DNA from: Canna indica
Lineage: Eukaryota; Streptophyta; Magnoliopsida; Zingiberales; Cannaceae
Assembly: GCA_034359265.1 (NCBI GenBank)
Contig: CP136896.1
Coordinates: 5,549,501 to 5,613,500, forward strand
Length of the DNA stretch: 64,000 nucleotides
Reading direction: 5' to 3'
Positions 26,119-37,639 of the stretch are shown here, in pieces; the stretch's first letter is position 1; each line of letters opens with the position of its first letter. Position numbers and translations under genes: made by a program. A model generated the notes under the pieces. That model was given only the letters and a program-made list of their open reading frames with translations, made no database searches and had not been told where the DNA came from.

Positions 26119-26319
26119 CCACCCGAGTCGGTCGTCAGCGTGGTAGTACTGACGAGCTTCCCGGTCCAAGGACTCGTCAGTCAGGGACCCGTAGGTCCGA
26201 TCATCTAGAGACCCGTCGGTCTATGAGTCGGGCACTGATCACCTTTGTCTCAGCGTTTTCCTTGTTTTGTGCCACCCGGGTCGGTCGCCAGTGTGGCAGT
26301 TGATGAGCTTCCCAGTCCA
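26119..26319. repeat. Imperfect direct repeats with a palindrome
   Basis: Two related GC-rich units begin CCACCCG(A/G)GTCGGTCG at 26119 and 26272 and end GAGCTTCCC(G/A)GTCCA. The first unit also contains CTGACGAG (26149-26156) facing CTCGTCAG (26173-26180), an 8-bp perfect inverted repeat with a 16-nt loop. Confidence 0.55.
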
Positions 26320-26518
26320 CATCCACATACACACTCAGGCATTTACAACCAAGCTACAGTATATGCGTATAACTATAAAATGAGATGAATGTGCACATTT
26401 GCATGTCGGTACAAGTATCTGAGGACCCTAAAGATCCCATAGGTTGTAATACCAACCACACGACTGATTCCCTCGGATACATAATATAATGGTAATTGCA
26501 TTTAATGGGCAAACCTAA

Positions 26519-27354
26519 GGTGTTGTTTGGTTAGCGAAAACTATTTCCTTGTTTGATTTCAGTGAAACTGAAAACTTGGTTTCGGAAACTTGGTTTCGGA
26601 AACTTGGTTTTGGTTTCTAGTTTTCAGTTTTCCGAAAACGCGTTTGGTTAATGAAAACATCAGTTTTAGTTAGTTGAAACCAGTGAATATTTATTTGATT
26701 ATAAAAAATAATATTAATTTTCCTTGAACATTTTTAGTAGTAATTAAATATTTAGTTAGTTTACAAAATTAAATGTTTGCTAATATGATTAGAAAATATT
26801 TATATGATTTAATTAATTAAGTTATTGGTAATTTAAGATTTTTTTGTTCAATTAGATATAAAAATTAATTAATAGTTATAATAAAATTTCAAAAAAAATA
26901 AGTTCAATGGTCTAAAATTAGTTTTGATTAAATTATAAATAGATCAATTTTAAGAAAATTGAGTTATTTAAAATTTGGATTTGAGTCAATTAGATATAAA
27001 TTGGTTTAATTAATTTGTAAATTTAAGATAAAAGTTAAGTTGAAAATGATGATTTTTATTTTTAAAAATTAGATATAGTTTGATTTATTTTTAAATTAAT
27101 TAATTTTATAAAAAATATATTTATAATTAAAAAGTTGTCACTGCATTTTGATAACGAAACCGACAGTCTCGAAACCATAGAAAACAACATTATGATATTT
27201 TCATTTTTATTAAGAAAATTGGTTTTGTTTACATTCTGGTTTCGATTCAGTTTTATGAAAACGCTGAACCAAACACGTTTTTGTAAGCAAATTTGGTTTC
27301 AGTAAAATCCAAACCATGAAAACAGACTTGGTTTCGCTAACCAAACAGGCCCTA
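26519..27354 (+). mobile_element. PIF/Harbinger-like non-autonomous element (copy 1)
   Basis: About 836 bp with ends GGTGTTGTTTGGTTAGCG and CGCTAACCAAACAGGCC, flanked by TAA on both sides. The TGTTTGGTT terminal motif with a TAA duplication fits PIF/Harbinger. The core is AT-rich and non-coding. Same orientation as copy 3 and opposite to copy 2. Confidence 0.7.
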
Positions 27355-30300
27355 ATGGTCTGGACTATTATCAGGAAGCCATATGACCTAATGTATAACT
27401 GGTTACTATAATGTGCTATAGTAGCATTGATCATACTAACAGAACCTCCAAGTTTGGATCTATCCAAACTTCTCTATACCACCGGAAATTCGGGAAGAAT
27501 CATAGCCATACAGGGAAGCATTGGATGTCATAATCAATACTAGATAACACATTGAATTCCAACAAGCAGTATTACCGTATCAAGCAGCAGAAATATCTCT
27601 GCCTTATTGCACATTGGTACCTATTATGCTAAACACAAATTCACCATACAGATCATGCTTTCATCAACATGGGAACAAAATTTAATCAGATTTTACCGAC
27701 AGGATACAGACTTACAATTCTGGTTTACCAATTCAACATATGGTAGCTCTGTTAACCATCACTTCGAATAGTAGACAGCATAATGAAATCAACCGAATAC
27801 AGATCTAAAAATCTCTATCAACAGAATACAATTCAAAATCCCGGTCCATCAATTCATAAGAACAATACCTAACATTCACTCTGTTAACAGTCAATTTGAA
27901 CAATAGATAGCATAAAGAAATCAACCGAATGCAGATCCAAAATCTCCATCAACAGAATACAGATCAAACTCCCGGTTTACCAATTCATAAGAACAATACA
28001 TAGTCTTCACTCTGTTAACAACCCATTTGAACAATAGATAGCACAATGAAACTCACGAACGGTTTCAATCATCATACAAGAAATCATAGTCCGATCCGCC
28101 CCGGGACTTAAAGAACACATACGAAGAAATCCGGAACCATAAAACTCGAGAATGAGGGGCGGCAGCTTGAATCCACGAACAAGGAAGGAGGATGATTAGG
28201 CACTCACCGATCTAGGGAAAGTGAAAAGGGAGGACGAGCGAGACTGCTTCCTCCGACCGCCGTCGCCGACGAGATCGCCGCGGCCGGCTGAGATCTCCGT
28301 GGTAATTTAGTTAATCTTAGGCATTGGAAACCGAATTTTAAGGCCCTTACTGAGGATAGTGTTTATGCTCCTATATGGGTTCAATTTCCTGATTTGCCTA
28401 TAGAGGATTGGTCTAATAATTGCTTGTTTAAAATTGCTTCTATTATTGACAAGCCTATAAAGGTCGATGAGCAATCTTTCAATTGGGAAAGGGGCAAATT
28501 TGTCTGTGTTTGCATTGAGATTGATTTTACAAGGCCTATCAAACAAGGAATTTGGATCGGTAAGTCAAATTCTGCTCTTTTTCAGGCTGTCAGGTATGAA
28601 CGGCTTCCTAATTTTTGCTTTAGATGTGGCATTATTGGTCATCGTATTAGTGATTGTAATATGACTGTTAACAGTAATAGCATGAATGCTGATAAAGATA
28701 TGACTGGTGTTAATTTTGCTAATTCTTTAGCTTCTATTGAAAAAATCACTGTTTCTAATGATGCTGATAAAATTGATCCCACTTATGGTCCGTGGGTTAG
28801 GGTCACCAGAAAACCTAGGAGAAAATCTTTTCAACATAGCGATAATTCTAAGGACTCTGTCGCTATGGAGAATAATGATTTTGATAGAGGTATTGACACT
28901 AGGAATAACCTAGAATCCCCTCATTATAATTCTGGCATTCCTGATACCCCTAGGTTCACAAATCCTTTTGATCCTAAACATAACCAGGGGGCTGATATTG
29001 CTCAGGATAGCTCTCTGGTGAATATTCTTATTGCATTTGATTCTAGTAATCATTCTTCTGATGTTAATCCTAAGGAATTGGGTTTTAGTCATCTTGTTAG
29101 TAGGGTCACTCCCTCTCTCATGAAGTTTAATTCTGCTCCAAATCCTAAACCCCTTGATAAAAAAAGTAAGGACAAAGGCAAGTCTATCACTATGCATGCT
29201 GGGTATGGGAAAATCTCTAAATTTGAGGTTAATAAGAATCTTGCTAATCTAGATAATCTTTTAAATCTTAAGAAGAAAAGAATTAGAAATTTTTTTGATC
29301 AACTTGATATGGAAATTGATTATACTCCTTTTACTCTTCTTCCGGTGCATGATGATATGCCTTTACATGAGAATATTCTTAATAAGAGCCCTGATTCGGG
29401 GCAAGGGATGTGATCTTCTCCTCTTTTGTGTTTTTTATGAAGTTCATTAATTGGAATATCAGAGGCCTTAGAAGAAGGCTTGTGTAGGATTTTTTACACA
29501 TCAATATCAAGCATAATAATGTTAATATGTTTTTCTTCAGGAAACTCACCTTTCTGATATTGTTTCTCTTGAGTTTGTTAGCTCTCTTGGTAAGGATTGG
29601 CTTGGTATTGCTAGCTGTCAGTTCTGTTGGGGCCTCTGGTGGCCTTTCGTTAGCTTGGAACTCTTCTATTGTTAAAGTTCAAGAGATTTCTAAATCTTGC
29701 TGGATTATTAATGCTATTATTCAATTTAAAAATAAACCTTCTTGGTTCTTTTCTGAAATTTATGCAAGTACTATTCCAGTTGTTAGAAATGCTTTTTGGA
29801 ATGATCTAGGTAATCTTTACTTTAATGATATTCCTTGGCCGTTGATTGGTGATTTTAATTATTCTATGCATGTTTGTGATAAGTCTGGTGGGTCTCCCTT
29901 TGTTTTTAATAAGAATGTTCTTTGCCTCAATGATTGCATTTCTAAGTGTGGCCTTATTGACATGGGTTTTATTGATCCTAAATACACCTGGTGCAACAAT
30001 AGGAAGAACAATCGTAGAATTCTCATTATGTTAGACAAATCCTTTGCTAATACTAAATGGCTTAGCCTTTTTGGTAACTCTAATGTTTATCATTTAGCTA
30101 GGATTGTGTCTGATCATTGCCCTCTTCTAGTTGAGGTTATGGATTCCAGGAGTTTGAATCATAGGTCTTTAAATTTCAGAATTTCTGGATTGACTACCAG
30201 GAGGTTAAGGACAACATTAGATATCATTGGGTTTCTTCCACTCCTATGTCTTCCTCTGATATCATTTCTAATAAGCTCTCTCTTCTAAGAGGGAAACTCT

Positions 30301-30559
30301 CTTATTGGAATAGACATCATTTAGGGAAGATTGAAGAGACTCTTGCTGATGTGAGGAACCGGATTAAGGATCTTGAGTTAAGAGATTGCAATGGTTGTTT
30401 AGATGATTCTGCTCTTTCCTATCTTACTTCCTGCTAAAAAAGGAGGAAGCTTTGAATAGGCAGTTAGCTATTAAATGGTGGTCCTTAGCTAAAACAAAAT
30501 GGCTTAATGAAGGTGATAAAAATAGTAAATACTATCAGAATTTGATTGCTTGTATTAAA

Positions 30560-30735
30560 ATATGATTGCTATTTTCTATTTTTATTGCTTGTATTTACTA
30601 TTTTTACTATTAAAATAAATAACCTTCATTTAATAGTTTTACTATTATTAAACAAAATAGTAAATACCTAATACTATTTTTACTATTAAAATAAATTTAT
30701 CAGAAGATTGATAAAAATAGTAAAACTATAATTTT
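30560..30735. repeat. AT-rich filler with short repeats at the RT deletion of LINE-B
   Basis: Several copies of ACTATTTTTACTATTAAAAT and its variants in direct and inverted order replace the RT palm. The pattern looks like repair-associated filler or slippage rather than LINE sequence. Confidence 0.5.
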
Positions 30736-32033
30736 CTTCTTGATAAGATATATGCCAAACTTAATAATTGGAAGAAAAATAGCCTCTCACAGGCTGACAG
30801 AATTGTTCTAATTAATTCTGTTCTGAATTCTGTGCCTATTCATTCATTGTGTGCTAGTTGGATTCCTAAATGTGTTGTGAATAGTCTTAATTCCATTCTT
30901 AACCGATTTCATTCCTAAATTCTGTGCCTATTCATTCACCTTATTTCTTGGAATATTATCATCTTGCCAAAAAACTTAGGTGGTCTTAATATTAGATCTA
31001 TGGAGCATTTGAGGGTTGCCTTGGTTGCTAATAGAATTAACCAGGTGTTAAACAATCATAATTATCTATGGGTTTCTATCATTAAGGCTAAATATAATAC
31101 TTTGCCTTGTTGGAGTGATAATTATCCTAAGAACTGAAGTGGGCTTGGAAGTTAATTTGTCATGCAGCTGATCAACTTAAATCTGATTTTATTAAGCATA
31201 TTTATTCTGGCATTAATACTTTGGTGTTTACTAAACCTTGGATATTTGATATGCCTTTATCTCTTAAACCCACTTTTATTAATCCTGTTATGATAGATTT
31301 GACTCTTCATGTATTGATGTATGTGATCTTATTTCTAATGGTTGTTGGAATTATTCTGTGTTGCTTGATTTGTTTGGTCCTCTGTTGGCGGATAGGATAT
31401 CCATGATTAGCCTTCCTTATCACCATAATGAGTATAGATGGATTTGGTGGCCCGATAAATCTGGCCTTTGTTGTACAAAATCGGCATTTTACTTTATTTC
31501 TCGGTTAAATAATTCCAATCCTTGCAATCTACCTAAGTGGTCGTTAATTTGGAATTCTAATGTCGGTCCTCGTATTAAAAATTTTATTTGGAAATTGTTT
31601 CACCAAAAGCTCCCTACTACGGATAGATTGTTTGGTATTGGTATCATTAAGTCCCCTTGTTATGTCTTGTGTGGCAGCCTTCCAAAAAATATAGAGCATA
31701 TTTTCCTCGAGTGTGAGTTAGCCAGGACCCTCTGGGACTTAATGGACGGTTGGTTTAAGAGTATTCGTACTCTTGCTCGAAATCTTTGTGTTAATAATAT
31801 TGCCATCCGAGATCTTTTGGGAACTATTCCTAAGGTCTTGGTTCTATGTTTTAACACTCTTTACTCTCTTTGGTTGGCTCGTAATAAAGCCATTTTTAAT
31901 CAACTAAGGCCTTCGACTCTTATATTATTTTCGAAATCCATTGCTCTAACAATGGATTATGTGGATAATTTCATGTCTGAGAGGAAACTGAAAGTGAAAG
32001 TAGTTAATCCTGGATGTACCTGGTCTCCTCCTA

Positions 32034-32101
32034 GGCTTGATTCTTTTAAATTGAATGTTGATGCTTCTGGCCTGATTCTTTTAAATTGAATGTTGATGCT
32101 A
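32034..32101 (+). repeat. Short tandem duplication in LINE-B RNase H
   Basis: The phrase TGATTCTTTTAAATTGAATG plus GTTGATGCT occurs twice about 36 bp apart. The second copy shifts the frame and creates the TGA that ends the first RNase H block. Confidence 0.65.
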
Positions 32102-32416
32102 TCTCTAAAGTTGGTAGAAATGGTTCATATGTTGATGTTTGTAGGAATTTTGAGGGTAATCTTTTATATGTGTTTGCTGGATATAATTTTGATTGTAATG
32201 TTTTGATTAATAAAGCTCTTGTTGTTCTATTGGCGACAAGTCAAGCCGTTATCTTAAATTATAAAAAAAGTTTTCATTGACTCTCATGCCAAATTAATTG
32301 TTGATGCGTGGAATCGTAAAATAAGCACTAATTGGTGTGTTAGAAATATAATTAATGACATTGTTCTTGATGCAAAGAAATTTGAAGAATGCACTTTTGC
32401 TTATATTGGCGGGAAT

Positions 32417-34892
32417 TAGGGCTGAAAACGAGCCGAACACATGCGAGTACTGGTTTGCTCATATTCGGCTCGGTTCTAAATCGTGCAGATTCGAATTCGA
32501 AGTATTACCTAGACATGCTGATTATATTCGACTCGATTCGAATATTCGAGCACTCGAGTTCGAATCTGCTCGACTCGGTTCGCAATCGAACTGTTCGATT
32601 GAAACGAGTTCGAGTACGAATTCGAGTATAATGATCTTGTTTGATGAACTGCAAGTGTTAAGATCAAGTTCAAACTTGCAGTTAACTTAATTACAATAAT
32701 TTAAGATCAACACTTGCAATTAACACTTAATAGAACTTAGAAAACCAAGATACATTACAACATATTAAATATATTAAACTGATCAATTGATTAACAAACA
32801 TTCAAACAATAAGTAACATAATTTGTAAAATACTTTAAACTTCAGATATTGAGATATACAACACCATATTAAAATAATTAACTAAACTAGAAGTCTATAA
32901 GTGAACTAAATACATCACTGTCACTACTCACTAATCAACACCATATTAAAATACAAATACATCACTGATAATACTAAAATTATGCCAAAACTATAGATCA
33001 ATGCTGCTATAAGTAGCTTGCTGCCACTGTATCAGTTCTTGGACTAGTATTCAGCAGTTGACCAAGCTTGCCTTTGGACTTGGCACTGTTCACATGAGCA
33101 CATCCTCTAGCTTTATTGTTGGATCAATCAAATTTGGCTTATCTATTTTGGACAAGAAGTTCTCAACAGCAACAAATGGAGCATTTTCAACCTCCATTTC
33201 ATTGGGAGACAATTCTTTTGATGGGTCACTTGGGCATTTAGTTTTGCCTGTACATCAAAGTTACAGCAAACAAATAAAACACATATATTCTAATATGAAA
33301 CTAGTTAAGAAGCAGATAACTTATATAACACTTAGATAACTAAAATCATCAGAGGAACTAGTTAATATAACACTTATATTAACTAATTACTAATATGAAA
33401 CTAGTTAAGAAGAGTTTTAAGTTTACCTTTAGTCTTAAGACTCTTGACAGCAGTACTTGCAAGTTGCAACAAGACTTGCAATTTACAAACCAAGTATTAA
33501 GCAATTTACTCATGCAATTCATCACTGCAGCAGAAAATAAGTTCATCATACAGCAAGTTCATCACTGCAGTAAAAAACAAGTTCATAAACCAAGTATCAA
33601 TACCTTCAGAGTTCAGTCCATCAGTAGCAGAAAACAAGTTCATAAACCAAAACAAACTAAGTATTGCAGCAGTTCATCAGGTTTTATGAAGTAGTTCAAA
33701 TCATCACTACTTGAACAATCATCAGTTCATCACTGCAGCAGAAACAATTAAACAAACTAAGTATTGCAAATCATCAAACCAGAACAGCATCAACAACAAT
33801 TCAGCAAACTGAATAATGAGTTTACCTAACCTGAATAATGAATAGTCATGTCTTGGTTCTTGTCTTCAGAGTTCAGACCAGCAAATGAATCACCACCAAG
33901 GAAAAGCAATGGATCAGGTTCTCATCTCATGAGTTTGATTTGTCTGCAAGACTGCAAGCCAACTTCTCCCTCATATGAAATGCCAAAGGAATAAAAGAAA
34001 GAGTTGAGGAGAAAAAGGCAACTATCAATAAACACTTACTGTTACTGTTTGTGCTTACACAGACTGTGAAGAAATTAGGTTAACCATTGAATTGCGAGAA
34101 CTGAGTCTACTGACTGTGCGACTTGCAACTACTGAGTCTACTGGAGAAGTGGAGATTGCGAGAACTGAGGCCAAATGGCCAACTATTTATAGAGTTTCAG
34201 AAGCCCTATTCATGTGAAACATAAATTGAATTCAATGAAGAATGATTTTCGAATTTTGATTGACTCGGAAATCGCCGATCGACGCTTGAACTTCTCTAGA
34301 ATTAGGGCAGAAGTAATGGCGGAACCGCGGAAGCAGCATGCATGATTACAGGAGAGTATTAGGGATTTAGGGTAGAAGTTAGGGTGAAGGTGAATCTTAC
34401 ACGATTACAGGAGCAGATCTTCTTGGAACCGAAGAATATCCTTCAACTTCTTCATCTGCTAGCGATTTGGACTCCACGAAGATGAAGAATGATTTTCGAT
34501 TGACTCAAAAATCGCCGATCGGCGCCTGAACTTCTCTAGATTTAGGGCAGAAGTAATGGCGGAACTCGGAAGCAGCATGATACATCGGGAGATGGGAGTG
34601 GAGTCTTGGACTCTTGGAGACATCGAGAGTAATGGCTGACAGCCGATCGAAGCAGTTGAGCTCTTCCCGAATAGCTTGCGCGATGTCGAGCGAACACTTC
34701 GCGAAGGGTTCGGGAAGAAGACGAGTAGTTCGATGGGTTATCGAGCCGAACTCACCGTTGATTATATTCGGCTCGAGTAAAGGGTCGAACCTTAAACTGA
34801 GATCAGATTCGGCTCTAACCAACATCGAATTCGAGTCCCGCTCGCCAATTTTCGAGTCGAGCCCGAGCAGTTCGACTCGGTTTTCAGCCCTA
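32417..34892. mobile_element. 2.5 kb hAT-bounded element in LINE-B RNase H
   Basis: Terminal inverted repeats TAGGGCTGAAAAC / GTTTTCAGCCCTA with a perfect 8-bp duplication GCGGGAAT at 32409-32416 and 34893-34900. Both ends are packed with TTCGA/TCGAA-type subterminal motifs. It is long enough for a decayed autonomous element, but no intact transposase frame exists. On the minus strand about 33060-33250 reads KCPSDPSKELSPNEMEVENAP..., preceded by an acceptor-like ATGTACAG; this may be an old transposase or captured exon. A 90-bp sequence is repeated near the right end. Confidence 0.8.
34237..34585. repeat. Pair of about 90-bp direct repeats in the hAT-bounded element
   Basis: GAAGAATGATTTTCG...GATTGACTC...AATCGCCGATCG...GAACTTCTCTAGA...AGGGCAGAAGTAATGGCGGAAC...GGAAGCAGCATG occurs at about 34237-34342 and 34484-34580 with small differences and a 5-base gap. 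The sequence between them differs. Confidence 0.65.
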
Positions 34893-35040
34893 GCGGGAAT
34901 GGAAATATGACGGTTGATTGGCTAGCAAACTGTGCGAGGAAAATAGAGCGGAATTTTAACTGGGATCATGATTGATCCCATGATTGGCCTCCTGATTGGG
35001 TAAATGTAGCAAAAAAAGGATGCTATTTATCTTTTTGGTT

Positions 35041-36963
35041 TTTCTAGTTACTCTGTAATTTTTTCTTTGTTATATATATATATATATATATAACATATTC
35101 AAAGAATCAAAATACTCTTAAATTAGTGATTCCTAATTATTTGAATCAAATAACTGACTTAAATTGTATAGAGTTAGATGAACCTTTATTAGTTTAACTT
35201 AATAAAGTTTAATTCTTATTTTGGGAAAAAAATCAATTTCAGGAAATCCATTCTTTTATTTATTAGAGTTTATTACATGTATAACAACAGAATTGATTCG
35301 TTTATTCATTAGGTTCTTTTTTATCAAATAAAAAGTATTTATTATAGATTTTGATAGGCATAAATTTGCCAGCGCCTACGGCAGGTGCGGATTTGAAACC
35401 GACACCAGATACTACAGGTGTCATTTTTCAAAATTTCTGCCCATTTTGATAAAGAAAATTATTTGATATATTTATAAAATAATTCTTAATTATTTTATAA
35501 CATTATATTTATAGTCATAAATTAATAAAAAATATTTTTTAAATAATTCTTAATTATTATAAATATTATTTATAATCCTACGTTATTTATTTTTTTCTAT
35601 TATTTTTAAATATTATAAATATCTTGTTAAACTCAATTTTTTTTCTAATTTATAAATACAAATAATAATATAAAATAATATAATATATATACTCTATTTT
35701 ATAAATCAATACTATAAATAAAGTTAAACTTATTTATTTGAATATCGACACCGATATCTCAGGCACCTGTATTTAAGAAATTTGGGGTGCTGGTTATTTG
35801 AATATAGACGCCCAAAAAGTGTTGAATTTATATTTTTTTCATCCTCGTTGTTTATCTTCAAATTCATTTTTTTAAGTGTGCCTAAACTCATATTTAGACT
35901 TTAAAAAATGATTAATTTTTTTTATTAAAATGGATCGATTTTATATTAATTTTTGTAGTCATAAGACAATGAATGCCTACAATATAAAAATTTTAATATA
36001 CTAGTTGAGAATTAGTGTTGCGCAAATATATAAAATATAATGTTGTTTAAATAACCACGAACAATCAACTACCTTTCACGTGCACTTGATTGTTCCCTTT
36101 AATATTTTTTATCTGGAAGTAGTCAAGTCAGAAGCCAATTTGTTTATTAAAAAATCGTTAATTCATGACCGCAGATGCAGGCGAATTGACTATGATGTGC
36201 ACTTTTTTTAATCTTACTTTTTTAAGTATATATATGACATGCTTTAACTCTAATTTCTTTCTTCTTCTTTTTTAACTTGGGTGAAATTGTTTGTTTATTT
36301 TGTTGGTAAGGGTGAAACTGACGCTCTCAAGATCAATTCCATGAAATGGATTCTTTTATTTATTAGGTGTTATATCAAAGCAATAATGAAGCTGGATCTT
36401 TTATATCCTAGAGGTTTTTACACAAAAATGAATGCATTTAATATTAAAAAAATTAGTTTTTTGTTTTGTGTTTTAATATCAACAGATTACTTGTATAAAG
36501 AAAGATACATAACTCGTACAAAATCTCTTTTCCATCAAGGAAATCAAAATTACCCACATTACTTACCCTCAAAGAGCCGACGTGGGACCCTCTCGATCTC
36601 TTTCTCGTCCTTTACTTGATTCGTGGGTAATAATAAAGCGAGCGAGAAAAAGTATTCTATCTTTGCCAACACTCGAGGTGTTAGATTCTATTTGGATCCC
36701 CATGCAGCATCGTTTATTTCAACTTCAAATAGGCTGTAATTGAAATAGGCTGAGTCATCCATTCGACCTCCAGTAATAATGATCTTTTTGGCCTGGCTCA
36801 GTCAGATATTAATAAAATTATGCTGGTTAAAAAAGAAGAAGCTGAGATTAATTATACTAATTCAGTGATTAATTCCTTTCAATTGAATACCGTGGATGTC
36901 AGATTAATGAATTGAAAAAGTAATTGAAAAAAGCAAAAAAATTAGGGATGAATTAGACATGTA
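35041..36963. other. AT-rich spacer with a CACTA-like relic
   Basis: A TA microsatellite lies at about 35070-35091. Sequence 35340-35960 resembles, in reverse, the relic at 44850-45640 (shared CATATTTAGACTTTAAAAAA and neighbouring blocks; CAGGTGTC/GACACC motifs). The rest is AT-rich, with one open frame (36281-36619) lacking any recognisable domain. I do not call it a gene. Confidence 0.4.
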
Positions 36964-37635
36964 GGGCCCGTTTGGTACCCGGTATAAACTTATGTATAAT
37001 ATATAATGTTGGGGAAGAATATTAATTAATACTTGCACTAAAAATAATACTTTATAAGTTGCCATAAGGTGTATTAGTAATACACTCTCAAAGCTCTTCA
37101 TTAGTCTGCACTAAAATTTTTAATATTTTGAATACTCATTTTATTTTCAATCAAAATTTAAAATATATATATATATAATATTAAAAAATAACTCTAATTT
37201 ATGAAATATTTTTAATGATAAAATATATTATATAACTTTTATATTATATTATATTATATTATATTATATTATATTACATTACATTATATAATATATAATA
37301 TAATATTACATTATATCTATATTATATTATATTATATTATATTATATATATTACATTACATTATATTATATTATTATAATATATTACATATAATATAATA
37401 TTATAGTATATATTATATTATATTATATTATATATATTACATTACATTATATTATATTATTATAATATATTACATATAATATAATATTATAGTATATATT
37501 ATATTATATTATATTATATTATATTATATATATATAAGTTAGTCAATACAGACTAGTACTATACATGTTAATCAATACAGACTAATACAATACATGCTAA
37601 TACTATACGATGTACCAAACGACCAAACGAGCCTG
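36964..37635. mobile_element. MITE with GGGCCCGTTTGGTACC end and an internal ATATT expansion
   Basis: Left end GGGCCCGTTTGGTACCCGG and the reverse complement of the right end CAGGCTCGTTTGGT...TTTGGTACATCG are related inverted repeats, next to TA on both sides. The interior 37230-37530 is almost wholly (ATATT)n/(TATAT)n and contains an 86-bp unit repeated twice (starting near 37351 and 37437). Confidence 0.55.
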
Positions 37636-37639
37636 TAAT

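Larger units (their letters stand above)
25464..28300 (-). mobile_element. 2.8 kb insertion in LINE-B ORF1, possibly a solo or truncated LTR in reverse orientation
   Basis: Read on the minus strand, the insert starts with a GC-rich, UTR-like segment (28300 back to 28200) carrying a strong donor-like site (GATCGGTGAGTG). It ends with GGGGTGTAACA, the usual form of a plant LTR 3' end. A PIF-like element at 26519-27354 sits within it, leaving about 2.0 kb of its own sequence. Flanks CTCTCG and TCTCCG may be a damaged target duplication. No gag or pol frame is present. The LTR idea is tentative. Confidence 0.4.
24811..29413 (+). pseudogene. LINE-B ORF1 (DUF4283 + CCHC), interrupted
   Basis: Starts MRKTQEKVGAKAPDKRMKGK at 24811, shifts frame near 24908, and runs to about 25463 in the DUF4283 fold (NNFFLFRFDYEENAIKVLS). 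After the insert it resumes in the same domain at about 28300 and continues through VCVCIEIDFTRPIKQGIWIG to the knuckle C-F-R-C-G-I-I-G-H-R-I-S-D-C near 28613-28655. The tail is low-complexity and ends SPDSGQGM at stop 29411-29413. About 20 nt of the LINE (the GGPWxF block) is missing at the insertion point. Confidence 0.78.
23770..35040 (+). mobile_element. LINE-B: second L1-type element, split by two large insertions and internally deleted
   Basis: A long pyrimidine-rich leader (about 23770-24810) precedes ORF1, which starts at ATG 24811. ORF1 is interrupted at about 25464-28300 by a 2.8 kb insert and resumes with R-G-N-L-V-N-L-R-H-W. ORF2 starts at ATG 29438, keeps the endonuclease, loses most of the RT, and resumes with the thumb/zf-RVT and RNase H. 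The RNase H is itself split by a 2476-bp hAT-type element at 32417-34892. Several frameshifts and stops confirm it is dead. The 5' edge is estimated. Confidence 0.82.
29438..35040 (+). pseudogene. LINE-B ORF2, missing the RT core
   Basis: Begins MKFINWNIRGLRRRLV at 29438. Endonuclease motifs IGDFNYS, YTWCNN and SDHCPLL are present up to about 30130. After NSKYYQNLIACI (about 30550) the palm region is absent. An AT-rich stretch of about 180 bp with repeated ACTATTTTTACTATTAAAATAAA follows, and LINE sequence returns at about 30735 (NNWKKNSLSQADRIVLINSV). The zf-RVT lies at about 31560-31740 and the RNase H start near 32030. Frameshifts occur near 29520, 30240, 31140 and 31370. After the hAT-type insert the RNase H tail resumes TVDWLANCARK. 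Confidence 0.78.

Noticed and set aside
26149..26180. Hammerhead ribozyme (retrozyme)
   Set aside because: CTGACGAG is present, but no GAAA core box or matching stem III is found on either strand.
34614..34910. Open frame on the plus strand and its minus-strand partner near the right end of the 2.5 kb hAT-bounded element
   Set aside because: Both are produced by subterminal TCGA-rich repeats and lack any domain.
36281..36619. 112-codon plus-strand frame
   Set aside because: No recognisable domain, AT-driven composition and no splice or promoter context.
37230..37530. CRISPR-like or satellite array
   Set aside because: It is a simple ATATT microsatellite with one 86-bp duplication, with no unique spacers.
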